A stretch of 34,562 bases of DNA, taken from contig JAAFJF010000034.1 of the NCBI GenBank assembly GCA_013298815.1, forward strand, positions 1-34,562, written 5' to 3'. The notes beneath the pieces are model-generated. The model made no database searches and was not told the origin of the DNA. It was given only the letters and a program-made list of their open reading frames with translations. The number at the start of each line of letters is the position of its first letter. The stretch's first letter is position 1. The stretch comes from Polaromonas sp. (GTDB lineage: Bacteria > Pseudomonadota > Gammaproteobacteria > Burkholderiales > Burkholderiaceae_C). Shown here piece by piece: positions 24,109 to 33,384 of the stretch. The position numbers and the translations under genes were made by a program.

Positions 24109-26853
24109 TTAGGCATACAACGGGTTGATTTTGTCGGTTTTGATACCGTATTTCTTGATGGCTTCAGCCACTTTCGCAACTGGCACACTGCCCTCTTCAC
24201 TCAAGGCTTTGAGAGACGCAACAACGATGTAATGGCGGTTTACCTCAAAATGCTCGCGCAGTTTTGAGCGGAAGTCTGAGCGACCAAAACCGTCTGTGCC
24301 CAACACTTTGTAAGCGCGGTGTTTGCCGTCTTTGTAGTTCGGAATGAACGGACGAATCTGCTCTGCGTAGGCTTTCATGTAGTCGGTCGAAGCGACGACG
24401 GGACCGGCATGCTCGCCCAGTTGTTTAGCGACAAAAGAGACGCGTGGCGCATCGGTTGGGTGCAGCAGGTTGTGGCGCTCTGCGTCTTGGCCGTCACGGG
24501 TCAATTCGTTGAAGCTTGGGCAGCTCCAGACGTTGGCTGCAATGCCCCAGTCTTTTTCAAGCAACTCTTGTGCGGCAATGGATTCACGCAAAATCGTGCC
24601 AGAACCAAGCAATTGCACCGTATTGCTTGAATTTGTCGCGCTAATTGCTGCTGGTTTGCACAAATACATGCCTTTGATGATTTGCTCTTCAGTACCTGCG
24701 GTCAAACCAGGCATGGCGTAGTTTTCGTTCAGCAAAGTGAGGTAGAAATACACGTTGTCTTGCTTTTCCACCATGCGTTTCATGCCGTGGTGCAGGATCA
24801 CGCCCACTTCGTGCGCAAAAGTCGGGTCGTAGCTGATACAGTTAGGAATCGTGCCCGCCATGATGTGGCTGTGGCCGTCTTCGTGCTGCAAGCCTTCGCC
24901 ATTCAATGTCGTACGGCCAGAAGTTCCGCCCAACAAGAAGCCGCGCGCTTGCATGTCACCCGCTGCCCAAGCCAAATCACCAATGCGTTGGAAACCGAAC
25001 ATGGAGTAATAGACATAGAACGGAATCATGATGCGGTTGTTCGTCGAATACGACGTTGCAGCCGCTATCCAGCTAGACATACCGCCTGCTTCGTTGATAC
25101 CTTCTTGCAAGATTTGGCCGTCGGTTGCCTCGCGGTAATACATGACTTGGTCTTTATCAACCGGTGTGTAGTTTTGACCCGCTGGGTTATAAATACCGAT
25201 CTGGCGGAACAAGCCTTCCATACCAAAGGTACGTGCTTCGTCCACCAAAATTGGCACTACGCGAGGTCCCAAGGCTTGGTCACGCAACAGCGTTGTCAAG
25301 AAGCGCACATAGGCTTGGGTCGTGGAGATTTCACGGCCCTCGGCGGTTGGCTCAATCACGGACTTGAAAGTTTCCAATGCCGGCACGGTGAACTGCTCGT
25401 CCGCTTTGGTGCGACGATGTGGCAGGTAGCCGCCCAAGGCTTTGCGGCGCTCGTGCAGATACTTCATTTCTGGCGTGTCATCAGCCGGTTTGTAGAACGG
25501 CAAGTCAGCTAACTGGCTGTCAGGAACTGGGATGTTGAAGCGGTCGCGGAAAGCTTTGATGTCTTCGTCCGTCAGTTTTTTGGTTTGATGAACGTTGTTT
25601 TTACCCTCACCAGATTTACCCATGCCAAAACCTTTGACGGTTTTGATCAACATCACCGTTGGCTGACCTTTGTGGTTGACCGCTTGGTGGTAAGCCGCGT
25701 AAACCTTTTTAGAGTCGTGACCGCCACGACGCAAGTCAAAAATCTCTTCGTCGCTCATGTGGGCGACCATTTCCAGCGTGCGCGGGTCTTTGCCGAAGAA
25801 ATGCTTACGCACATAAGCGCCATCATTGGCCTTCATCGCTTGATAGTCACCGTCCAAGGTTTCCATCATCAACTTCTTCAAAGCGCCATCTTTATCACGC
25901 GCCAAGAGCGGATCCCAACCGCTGCCCCACAGCAGTTTGATGACGTTCCAACCTGCGCCACGGAATTCACCTTCCAACTCTTGCACGATTTTGCCGTTGC
26001 CTCGCACAGGGCCGTCCAACCGCTGCAAATTGCAGTTAATGACAAATATCAGGTTGTCCAAGCCTTCGCGAGCAGCCAAACCAATCGCACCTAATGACTC
26101 AACCTCATCCATCTCACCGTCACCGCAGAAGACCCAAACCTTGCGGTTTTCGGTATTAGCAATGCCACGTGCATGAAGGTATTTCAAAAAACGAGCTTGG
26201 TAAATAGCCATCAGCGGCCCTAAGCCCATAGAAACCGTTGGGAATTGCCAGAAGTTAGGCATCAATTTAGGGTGTGGGTAGCTAGACAAGCCCTTGCCGT
26301 CAACCTCTTGGCGAAAATTGAGCAATTGCTCTTCTGTCAAACGCCCTTCAAGGTAGGCGCGGGCATAAACGCCTGGAGAGACATGGCCTTGAATATAGAG
26401 GCAGTCACCACCATGATCGGCAGATTCAGCATGCCAAAAATGGTTAAAGCCAGCACCAAACAAGCTAGCCAACGAGGCGAATGAACCAATATGACCACCC
26501 AAGTCACCGCCATCAGCGGGATAATGCCGATTGGCTTTAACCACCATAGCCATCGCGTTCCAGCGCATGTAAGCGCGTAGGCGAGCTTCAATTTCCAAAT
26601 TGCCGGGTGCATGCACTTGATTTTCAGGCTCAATGGTATTGACATATGCCGTCGTCGCTGAAAACGGCATGTCAATGCTGCTTTGGCGCGCATGCTCAAG
26701 CAACTGCTCAAGCAAAAAGTGCGCGCGCTCTGGACCCTCGTTACTAATCACTGAAGACAGGGCATCTAGCCACTCACGAGTTTCGGCTGTGTCGCTGTCA
26801 GCGCCTAGTGCTTTGGTGAACGTGTCAGATAAATTGGCAACGGTTGCATTCAT
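24109..26853 (-). CDS. aceE: Pyruvate dehydrogenase E1, homodimeric type
   Basis: A 914-residue homodimeric E1, close to the family's usual length. Visible hallmarks are GNLEIEARLRAYMRWNAMAM near the start, HASPGV-type FIQGHVSPGVYARAYLEGRL, the thiamine diphosphate motif GDGEMDEVES ending at INCNLQRLDGPVRG, and the C-terminal LLGSGTILRES and PSFNELTRDGQD blocks. It decarboxylates pyruvate and acetylates E2 lipoyl groups. ATG 26853 is chosen because AGGAG lies six bases upstream; an upstream GTG adds one residue. It is the first gene of the operon and diverges from a sensor kinase, with a 14-base palindrome in the shared upstream region. Confidence 0.97.
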   Translation of the reverse strand: MNATVANLSDTFTKALGADSDTAETREWLDALSSVISNEGPERAHFLLEQLLEHARQSSIDMPFSATTAYVNTIEPENQVHAPGNLEIEARLRAYMRWNAMAMVVKANRHYPADGGDLGGHIGSFASLASLFGAGFNHFWHAESADHGGDCLYIQGHVSPGVYARAYLEGRLTEEQLLNFRQEVDGKGLSSYPHPKLMPNFWQFPTVSMGLGPLMAIYQARFLKYLHARGIANTENRKVWVFCGDGEMDEVESLGAIGLAAREGLDNLIFVINCNLQRLDGPVRGNGKIVQELEGEFRGAGWNVIKLLWGSGWDPLLARDKDGALKKLMMETLDGDYQAMKANDGAYVRKHFFGKDPRTLEMVAHMSDEEIFDLRRGGHDSKKVYAAYHQAVNHKGQPTVMLIKTVKGFGMGKSGEGKNNVHQTKKLTDEDIKAFRDRFNIPVPDSQLADLPFYKPADDTPEMKYLHERRKALGGYLPHRRTKADEQFTVPALETFKSVIEPTAEGREISTTQAYVRFLTTLLRDQALGPRVVPILVDEARTFGMEGLFRQIGIYNPAGQNYTPVDKDQVMYYREATDGQILQEGINEAGGMSSWIAAATSYSTNNRIMIPFYVYYSMFGFQRIGDLAWAAGDMQARGFLLGGTSGRTTLNGEGLQHEDGHSHIMAGTIPNCISYDPTFAHEVGVILHHGMKRMVEKQDNVYFYLTLLNENYAMPGLTAGTEEQIIKGMYLCKPAAISATNSSNTVQLLGSGTILRESIAAQELLEKDWGIAANVWSCPSFNELTRDGQDAERHNLLHPTDAPRVSFVAKQLGEHAGPVVASTDYMKAYAEQIRPFIPNYKDGKHRAYKVLGTDGFGRSDFRSKLREHFEVNRHYIVVASLKALSEEGSVPVAKVAEAIKKYGIKTDKINPLYA

Positions 26854-26891
26854 CACTGTCTCCTATTTGTAAGGGTTTTGTATAGATTTAA

Positions 26892-26905
26892 GCACTAATT
26901 AGTGC
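26892..26905. promoter_or_regulatory. Perfect palindrome in the aceE / sensor-kinase upstream region
   Basis: GCACTAATTAGTGC is a perfect 14-base palindrome 39 bases before the aceE start, in the AT-rich divergent region. It could be an operator of the pyruvate dehydrogenase operon, of the kinase gene or of both. It does not match the enteric PdhR site as I know it. The binding protein is unknown. Confidence 0.5.
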
Positions 26906-27001
26906 ATCTTCTCTATTGTGTCATAAATTTTTAAAAATATCAAATTATGATTTTGAATTTTGTATGGTGAAATATTGAATGGTTTTTAAGTTGATTCAAC
27001 T

Positions 27002-29569
27002 ATGCTGACAAAGCAATACACTCTACATATGGATTTGATACAGAGTAATCGCAAAAACTCAGAAGGTTTAACGGGCATTCCCACTTTATTGCGCGGGTGG
27101 TGGCGAAGACAGTCACCTAATCGGCAAGACCGTTATGCCAGCATTGCGCCTTTAATCACAGTGTTGCTGTTTTTGGCGGCCATCGTCGCGTCATTCTCTT
27201 ACCTGCGGTTGGAAGAAATTGACAGAGAGCAAGAAACCATCAAGCGAGATGTTGAATATGCGCAGCAAAGACTGCGCTTGCGACTGTTAGAGAGGCAAGA
27301 GCAGTTGATGCGCGTTGCTCGTGATGTGTCCAGTAAAGAAATCGACGCTGAAGATTTCACCACGCAGGCTGAAATGCTTATCAACAACTATCCAGAGCTA
27401 CATGCAATAACTTGGATTGATAACAAACAGCGTGTCAAAGCCGCTTATGCCTCGTCTAGCGCGTCAAATCTACAGTTACGCGGTGTGGGCAGCGTGGTCA
27501 TATTCAAAGAGACCGAAGGTTCGTTCGCCTTTAATTTGGCTAAGGACTTAGCTCAACCCATCTATTCGCGCCCTATTTCGGAGCCGGGAGCAGCGTCAAT
27601 TTTGCAGTTGCACATACCGCTAACTGAAAAGGGTAAATTCACTGGTGTCATCATGGGGGAGTATTCGGTAGATGGCGTGCTGCGATATGGCGTACCCAAT
27701 GAAATCACTGCTAAATATGCTGTTTCGTTTATTAACGGAAAAAATACGGTGATGGCAGGTCAAACCATCAAGCCGCGAAATGCGGCTACAAAGCTGTTGC
27801 CTTGGGCGGCTGCGCCTAACGAATATCAGATACCGGTCTCACCTGTTGGCAACGATTTGGTTTTGCGTGCGCAACCTTACCGCACGTCTTTGGGTCTGGT
27901 TGGAAGTGGGCTATTTTGGCTGACTGCAGCCTTGAGTGCACTAACGGTTTGGATGCTGGTAGCCACATGGCGGCATACAAGACGGCGAATGAAAACGCAG
28001 CAAGCATTAATCAGCGAGACTAATTTTCGTCGTGCGATGGAAAATTCCATGCTAACGGGTATGCGCGCCCTAGACATGAAAGGCAAAATTACCTACGTCA
28101 ACCCTGCTTTTTGCGAAATGACGGGTTGGGCCGAAGAGGAGTTGCTAGGTTCGACGGCCCCGTTTCCCTACTGGCCTACGCAAGACTATGAAATACTCAG
28201 CAAACAGCTGGAGGATGAATTAGCTGGACGTGCGCCCAAGGGCGGTTTTCAAATTCGAGTCAAACGCAAAAATGGCAAACTGTTTGATGCGCGCATGTAT
28301 GTGTCGCCTCTCATTGACGCCAAGGGTCAACAAACAGGTTTGATGACCTCGACCACAGACATCACGGAACCCAACCGCGTGCGCCAACAACTTGTCGAAT
28401 CGCAAGACCGATTTATCACCGTTCTAGAAGGCATGGACGCCTCAGTATCAGTTGCCCCTTTGGGCAGGGCAGATCTGTTGTTTGCCAACAAAATGTATCG
28501 CCAATGGTTTGGTGGCGACACCGTGGGTCATTTGCAGCTGATTGCCCAAGCAGGCGTTGCGACTGAGTTGCCGCAGGAAGAAATGGGCGATGACGTGGAC
28601 AGTTTGGCAGGGTTACCGTTGGACCAGCTCAGCACGTCGCAGATCAAAAACTTTGAGATTTTCATTCCAGAGTTGTCTAAATGGCTGGAAGTTCGTTCGC
28701 GTTATTTAACCTGGGTGGATGGTCGATTGGCACAAATGGTGATTGCCACCGATATCACCTCGCGTCGCGACGCTGAGGCACTCGCTTTGCAGCAAGCTGA
28801 GCGGGCGGAAAGTGCCAGTCGACTCATCACCATGGGCGAGATGGCATCCAGCGTGGCGCATGAACTGAACCAGCCTTTGACGGCAATCAGTTTGTACTGC
28901 AATGGCATGGTCTCACGCATCAAAGACAAGCAGATCTCTGAAGAAGACATGCTTAACGCGCTTGACAAAACTGCCAAGCAAGCGCAACGAGCGGGGCAGA
29001 TCATTCAACGTATTCGCTCCTTTGTGAAGCGCAGCGCGCCCAATCGGACCGCTTCTGGTGTGCTGGCTATGGTCGAAGCAGCCAAAGAATTGGCTGAAAT
29101 TGAAATGCGACGCAGAAATGTTCATCTAAGAACCTACGTTGCAGCGCGTTTGCCAGATCTGCAGGTAGACCCTATTTTGATTGAGCAGGTGTTGATCAAT
29201 TTGCTTAAAAATGCCGCTGAGTCTGTTGACGCGGCCCAGCGAAGCTCTGCTAACCGAAGTGTGGAGTTGCGCGTTACGCCCAAGAAGGTTGAAGACAAGC
29301 AAGTGATTGAGTTTGCGGTGATTGACAACGGCTTGGGCTTGCAGCCCGAAGTGATGGCGCGTTTGTACGAATCCTTCTTTTCCACCAAGGCTGAGGGCAT
29401 GGGCATGGGCTTGAGTTTGTGCCGTTCCATCATCGAGTCGCACTTGGGGCGAATAGCCGCTGAGAACATCTACAATGGTGCAGATGTAGTGGGCTGTCGA
29501 TTTGCATTTTGGTTACCCTTGCAACTAGAGAATTTGCCTGAAACCACCCCTTCGCCAAGCGCAGCGTAA
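27002..29569 (+). CDS. PAS-domain membrane histidine kinase, FixL/DctB-like
   Basis: An 855-residue kinase. One membrane helix (about residues 45-65) and a second (about 300-320) enclose a periplasmic sensor domain. Two PAS-type regions follow (first with AMENSMLTGMRALDMKGKIT and NPAFCEMTGWAEEEL; second around residues 470-580), then HisKA with phospho-His620 in SSVAHELNQPLTAISLYCNG and the ATPase (NLLKNAAESVDA, DNGLGLQPE, GMGMGLSLCRSIIESH). The signal is unknown. The FixJ-like gene starts 29 bases downstream. Divergent from aceE, so control of pyruvate metabolism is suggested by position only. Start 27002 is the first ATG; one at 27029 is possible. Neither has a clear ribosome site. Confidence 0.85.
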   Translation: MLTKQYTLHMDLIQSNRKNSEGLTGIPTLLRGWWRRQSPNRQDRYASIAPLITVLLFLAAIVASFSYLRLEEIDREQETIKRDVEYAQQRLRLRLLERQEQLMRVARDVSSKEIDAEDFTTQAEMLINNYPELHAITWIDNKQRVKAAYASSSASNLQLRGVGSVVIFKETEGSFAFNLAKDLAQPIYSRPISEPGAASILQLHIPLTEKGKFTGVIMGEYSVDGVLRYGVPNEITAKYAVSFINGKNTVMAGQTIKPRNAATKLLPWAAAPNEYQIPVSPVGNDLVLRAQPYRTSLGLVGSGLFWLTAALSALTVWMLVATWRHTRRRMKTQQALISETNFRRAMENSMLTGMRALDMKGKITYVNPAFCEMTGWAEEELLGSTAPFPYWPTQDYEILSKQLEDELAGRAPKGGFQIRVKRKNGKLFDARMYVSPLIDAKGQQTGLMTSTTDITEPNRVRQQLVESQDRFITVLEGMDASVSVAPLGRADLLFANKMYRQWFGGDTVGHLQLIAQAGVATELPQEEMGDDVDSLAGLPLDQLSTSQIKNFEIFIPELSKWLEVRSRYLTWVDGRLAQMVIATDITSRRDAEALALQQAERAESASRLITMGEMASSVAHELNQPLTAISLYCNGMVSRIKDKQISEEDMLNALDKTAKQAQRAGQIIQRIRSFVKRSAPNRTASGVLAMVEAAKELAEIEMRRRNVHLRTYVAARLPDLQVDPILIEQVLINLLKNAAESVDAAQRSSANRSVELRVTPKKVEDKQVIEFAVIDNGLGLQPEVMARLYESFFSTKAEGMGMGLSLCRSIIESHLGRIAAENIYNGADVVGCRFAFWLPLQLENLPETTPSPSAA

Positions 29570-29598
29570 CTGAATTTATATTAAGCAGGAGTATTTGC

Positions 29599-30231
29599 AT
29601 GAGTTTGATTCCTAAAAAAGGCACTGTGTACGTTGTGGACGATGACGAGGCCGTGCGCGACTCTTTGCAATGGTTGCTAGAGGGAAAAGACTACCGTGTG
29701 CGCTGTTTTGATTCTGCTGAAACCTTTTTGAGCCGTTACGACGCCCGCGAAGTGGCTTGCCTGATTGTGGACATCCGCATGGGTGGCATGACCGGTTTGG
29801 ACTTGCAAAACCGCTTGATTGAGCGTCAATCTCCCCTGCCTATCGTCTTCATCACAGGCCATGGCGACGTGCCTATGGCCGTGGACACCATGAAAAAAGG
29901 CGCGATGGATTTCATCCAAAAGCCTTTCAAAGAAGAAGCCCTGGTCAGCTTGGTTGAGCGCATGCTTGATCAAGCCAAATCCACTTTTGCGGACCATCAA
30001 ACCTCTGCCAGCCGTGATGCATTGCTCGGCAAACTCACCTCGCGTGAGTCACAAGTGCTAGAGCGCATCGTTGCAGGCCGTTTGAACAAACAAATCGCTG
30101 ACGACTTGGCCATCAGCATCAAAACCGTGGAAGCACACCGTGCCAACATCATGGAAAAACTTGGTGCCAACACGGTGGCAGATTTGCTCAAAATCGCTTT
30201 GGGCAAAAATGCGCCTAAGGTTGCAGCTTAG
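29599..30231 (+). CDS. FixJ-type response regulator
   Basis: A 210-residue regulator: receiver domain with the acidic pocket VYVVDDDEAVRDSL, phosphoacceptor Asp58 in LIVDIRMGGMTGLDLQ, conserved ITGHGDVPMAVDTMKKGAMD and Lys in IQKPFKEEAL, then a LuxR helix-turn-helix (LTSRESQVLERIVAGRLNKQ, IADDLAISIKTVEAHRANIM). GHGDVPMAV is typical of the FixJ/TtrR subgroup. AGGAG lies eight bases before the ATG. It pairs with the preceding PAS kinase. A repeat copy follows before folD. Confidence 0.92.
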   Translation: MSLIPKKGTVYVVDDDEAVRDSLQWLLEGKDYRVRCFDSAETFLSRYDAREVACLIVDIRMGGMTGLDLQNRLIERQSPLPIVFITGHGDVPMAVDTMKKGAMDFIQKPFKEEALVSLVERMLDQAKSTFADHQTSASRDALLGKLTSRESQVLERIVAGRLNKQIADDLAISIKTVEAHRANIMEKLGANTVADLLKIALGKNAPKVAA

Positions 30232-30263
30232 TTGCTGCAAGCTTACCGACCAAATCACTATAC

Positions 30264-30346
30264 TTTTTATAGCTACTTAGGCAGTAAATACGCCGGCTAG
30301 AGGCATATTTAGGCCTTAAAAATCACATTTTAATAGTATTTACTGC
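30264..30346 (+). repeat. Host palindromic repeat, copy between the regulator gene and folD
   Basis: The best-preserved copy. It starts TTTTTATAGCTACTTAGGCA, continues GTAAATACGCCGGCTAGAGG, has AGGCATATTTAGGCCTTAAA inside, and ends GTATTTACTGC, which is the inverse of GCAGTAAATAC. The outer inverted arms give a stem-loop of about 65 bases. Confidence 0.8.
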
Positions 30347-30370
30347 TTTTTAGAGCTCGCGACAGTTCAA

Positions 30371-31246
30371 ATGACAGCCCCAATGACATCCCAAATGACA
30401 GCTCAAAATATCGATGGCATCGCCCTTTCCAAACAACTACGTGCTGAAGTCACCCAGCGCACCCTCGCCCTCAAAGCGCGCGGCATCACCCCAGGTCTAG
30501 CCGTCATTTTGGTTGGGGAAGACCCCGCCAGCCAAGTCTACGTGCGCAACAAAGTCAAAGCCTGTGAAGACAGCGGTTTGCACTCGGTTTTTGAGAAATA
30601 CGAAGCGACTTTGAGTCAGGCTGACTTATTGGCGCGGATTGCTGCATTGAACGCAGACAAAACCATCCACGGCATCCTGGTGCAAATGCCGCTGCCTAAG
30701 CATATTGACCCACACGCTGTGATTGAAGCCATCGCCGCTAGTAAAGACGTTGACGGCTATTCAACTTTGAGCGCGGGCGAGTTGATGACTGGCGCACCCG
30801 GTTTCAACCCTTGCACCCCGTTTGGCTGCATGAAGTTGATTGAAAGCACCGGTATCAACCTGCGCGGCAAGCATGCCGTCGTCATTGGCCGCAGCAACAC
30901 CGTGGGCAAACCCATGGCTTTGATGCTATTGGCAGCACATGCCACTGTCACTATTTGCCACAGCGCCACGGACAACATCAAACAACACACCTTACAGGCC
31001 GATGTGGTCGTTGCAGCCGTCGGTCGCCGTAACGTGTTGACTGCAGACATGGTCAAACCCGGCGCTATCGTCATCGACGTCGGCATGAACCGCGACGACA
31101 ATGGCAAATTGTGCGGCGATGTGGACTTTGCAGCTATCAAAGAAGTCGCCAGCTACATCACCCCAGTGCCGGGTGGCGTAGGACCAATGACGATCACGAT
31201 GCTGCTTGTCAATACTTTGAATTCCGCTGAACGATCCGCTATGTAA
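30371..31246 (+). CDS. folD: Bifunctional methylenetetrahydrofolate dehydrogenase/cyclohydrolase
   Basis: FolD, up to 291 residues. Family blocks are [20 protein letters not shown] with the catalytic Lys, [14 protein letters not shown], the KDVDGYS motif, [14 protein letters not shown], the NADP-binding [19 protein letters not shown] and the C-terminal [15 protein letters not shown]. It interconverts methylene-, methenyl- and formyl-tetrahydrofolate. Three in-frame ATGs, each in an ATGACA context 12 bases apart (30371, 30383, 30395), precede the conserved part; the third gives 283 residues, closest to the family length. No clear ribosome site separates them. Confidence 0.95.
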   Translation: MTAPMTSQMTAQNIDGIALSKQLRAEVTQRTLALKARGITPGLAVILVGEDPASQVYVRNKVKACEDSGLHSVFEKYEATLSQADLLARIAALNADKTIHGILVQMPLPKHIDPHAVIEAIAASKDVDGYSTLSAGELMTGAPGFNPCTPFGCMKLIESTGINLRGKHAVVIGRSNTVGKPMALMLLAAHATVTICHSATDNIKQHTLQADVVVAAVGRRNVLTADMVKPGAIVIDVGMNRDDNGKLCGDVDFAAIKEVASYITPVPGGVGPMTITMLLVNTLNSAERSAM

Positions 31247-31298
31247 TATTCACTTGCAAGTTCTTGTTTTGGCGGCGTAAACCCATATAACTAACTTT

Positions 31299-33374
31299 AT
31301 GACCAATCCACTCCTCCAAAATACTGACGCAGCAACCTCACTGGCGCTGTTTGACCAAATCAAGCCCGAGCACGTCGCACCTGCGATCAACACGCTCTTG
31401 GCAGATGCTCAAAAAGCGCTTGATACCGTCACCGCAGACAAATTTCCTGCCAATTGGCTTGAAATCTCCAAAGTTTTGGACGTAGCGACCGAAAAACTAG
31501 GCCGCGCTTGGGGCGCTGTGAGCCATTTGAACAGCGTGGCTGACAACCCAGAACTTCGGGCTGCCTACAACGAGTCACTCCCTGTTATCACCGAGTTTTA
31601 CACCGCGCTGGGTGCCAACGAGCTGCTTTACGCCAAATACAAAGCGATTGATGTTAAAACGTTGAACGCTGAACAGCTGCAAGCGCATAAATACGCAGTG
31701 CGTAACTTCGTTTTAAGCGGTGCCGAGCTGCAAGGCGCAGCCAAAGAACGTTTTGCTGAGATTCAAGCGATTCAAGCCGAGCTGAGCCAAAAGTTCAGCG
31801 AAAACGCTTTGGATGCGACCGAATCTTTTGCCTATTACGCCAAACTCGACGAATTAGACGGCGTACCTGAAGACGTGTTGCACACCGCCAAAATGGCAGC
31901 GGCGAAGGAAGGCAAAGAGAATCAATACAAACTCACCCTGAAAATGCCTTGCTACCTGCCAGTCATGCAGTTCGCCACCAGCAGCGCTTTGCGTGAGGTT
32001 TTGTACAAAGCCAATTCCACCAAAGCGTCTGACCAAGCGACTTTTCCGACTTCGGAAGAAGCCAAGAAATTCGACAACTCAGCCAATATCGCCAAGATTT
32101 TGGCATTGCGTCATGAAGAAGCCGCTCTTTTGGGCTTCAACAACTACGCCGAAGCATCGATAGCCACCAAAATGGCGAAATCGCCTGCTGAAGTCATCAC
32201 CTTTTTACGAGACTTAGGCCAACGCGCCCGTCCGTTTGCTGAAAAAGATTTGGCAGACATGCGCACTTTTGCCGCTGAACACCTCAATTTGACGAATCCG
32301 CAGCCGTGGGATTGGCCGTACATCGGCGAAAAACTCAAAGAAGCGCGTTATTCGTTCAGTGAGCAAGAGGTGAAGCAATATTTCACCGCGCCCAAGGTGC
32401 TGGCGGGCTTGTTCAAAATCGTCGAAACCTTGTTTGACGTGGCGATTCGTGAAGACAAAGCGCCCGTTTGGAACGATAGCGTTAAGTTTTACCGTATTGA
32501 GCGTGACTCGAAGCTGGTTGGGCAGTTCTATTTAGATCCTAATGCCCGCACCGGCAAGCGCGGTGGCGCTTGGATGGACGATGTCCGCGCCCGCTGGTTG
32601 CGTCCCGATACTGGCGTGCTGCAAACCCCTGTCGCGCACCTGGTTTGCAACTTTGCCGACGGCGTGGATGGCAAACCTGCTTTGCTGACCCATGACGATG
32701 TCACCACCCTCTTCCACGAATGCGGTCACGGCCTGCAACACATGTTGACCACGGTGAACGAACGCGATGTCTCCGGCATCAGTGGCGTGGAGTGGGACGC
32801 CGTCGAGCTGCCCAGCCAGTTCATGGAAAACTTTTGCTGGGAATGGGATGTGCTCAAACACATGACAGCCCATGTCGATACCGGTGAGCCTTTGCCAAGA
32901 CCACTGTTCGACAAAATGACCGCTGCCAAAAACTTCCAAAGCGGTTTGCAAACGCTACGTCAAATCGAGTTTTCGCTCTTCGACATGCTGTTGCATTGTG
33001 AGGATAACGTCAAAAACAAGCCGGATGTGATGGCTATGTTGGCGCAAGTCCGTTCTGAGGTCGCCCTGATTCAACCACCCGCTTACAGCCGTACTGCCCA
33101 CACCTTTAGCCACATCTTTGCAGGTGGTTACGCTGCGGGTTACTACAGCTACAAATGGGCCGAAGTGCTGAGCGCCGACGCTTATGCCGCTTTTGAAGAA
33201 GCGCGTGAAGCCAAAGGTGAAGCTGCTGACCCAGATGGCACAAAAACAGGCCGCAAGTACCGTGAAGCGATTTTGGAATCAGGCGGCAGCCGCTCCGCCA
33301 TGGACTCATTCAAAGCCTTCCGTGGCAGAGAACCGACACTTGACGCCTTGCTACGCCACCAAGGCATGGCATAA
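31299..33374 (+). CDS. prlC: M3-family oligopeptidase A
   Basis: A 691-residue zinc metallopeptidase of family M3 (thimet/oligopeptidase A group). The zinc motif is HECGH with His473 (TLFHECGHGLQHMLT) and a downstream glutamate in VEWDAVELPSQFMENFCWEW, the family block. HECGH instead of the more usual HEFGH keeps all ligands. A C-terminal YSRTAHTFSHIFAGGYAAGY with the substrate-binding Tyr/His is present. It degrades short peptides in the cytoplasm, including cleaved signal peptides. It follows folD by 52 bases and may be cotranscribed. No signal peptide. Confidence 0.93.
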   Translation: MTNPLLQNTDAATSLALFDQIKPEHVAPAINTLLADAQKALDTVTADKFPANWLEISKVLDVATEKLGRAWGAVSHLNSVADNPELRAAYNESLPVITEFYTALGANELLYAKYKAIDVKTLNAEQLQAHKYAVRNFVLSGAELQGAAKERFAEIQAIQAELSQKFSENALDATESFAYYAKLDELDGVPEDVLHTAKMAAAKEGKENQYKLTLKMPCYLPVMQFATSSALREVLYKANSTKASDQATFPTSEEAKKFDNSANIAKILALRHEEAALLGFNNYAEASIATKMAKSPAEVITFLRDLGQRARPFAEKDLADMRTFAAEHLNLTNPQPWDWPYIGEKLKEARYSFSEQEVKQYFTAPKVLAGLFKIVETLFDVAIREDKAPVWNDSVKFYRIERDSKLVGQFYLDPNARTGKRGGAWMDDVRARWLRPDTGVLQTPVAHLVCNFADGVDGKPALLTHDDVTTLFHECGHGLQHMLTTVNERDVSGISGVEWDAVELPSQFMENFCWEWDVLKHMTAHVDTGEPLPRPLFDKMTAAKNFQSGLQTLRQIEFSLFDMLLHCEDNVKNKPDVMAMLAQVRSEVALIQPPAYSRTAHTFSHIFAGGYAAGYYSYKWAEVLSADAYAAFEEAREAKGEAADPDGTKTGRKYREAILESGGSRSAMDSFKAFRGREPTLDALLRHQGMA

Positions 33375-33384
33375 AATCTGTTTT

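Noticed and set aside
24600-24660. Possible repeat insertion in aceE at AAISATNSSN
   Set aside because: Only scattered matches (TAGC, ACAAAT) to the repeat; the segment is just about two residues longer than the corresponding part of the E. coli enzyme as I remember it.
24682-25512. 276-codon plus-strand frame opposite aceE
   Set aside because: It is antisense to a conserved enzyme gene. Such long shadows arise from codon bias, and its composition (Val, His, Arg-rich) is not protein-like.
33184-33384. N-terminal extension of the glutaredoxin-like gene
   Set aside because: It would lie inside prlC in another frame and would place the signal peptide internally.
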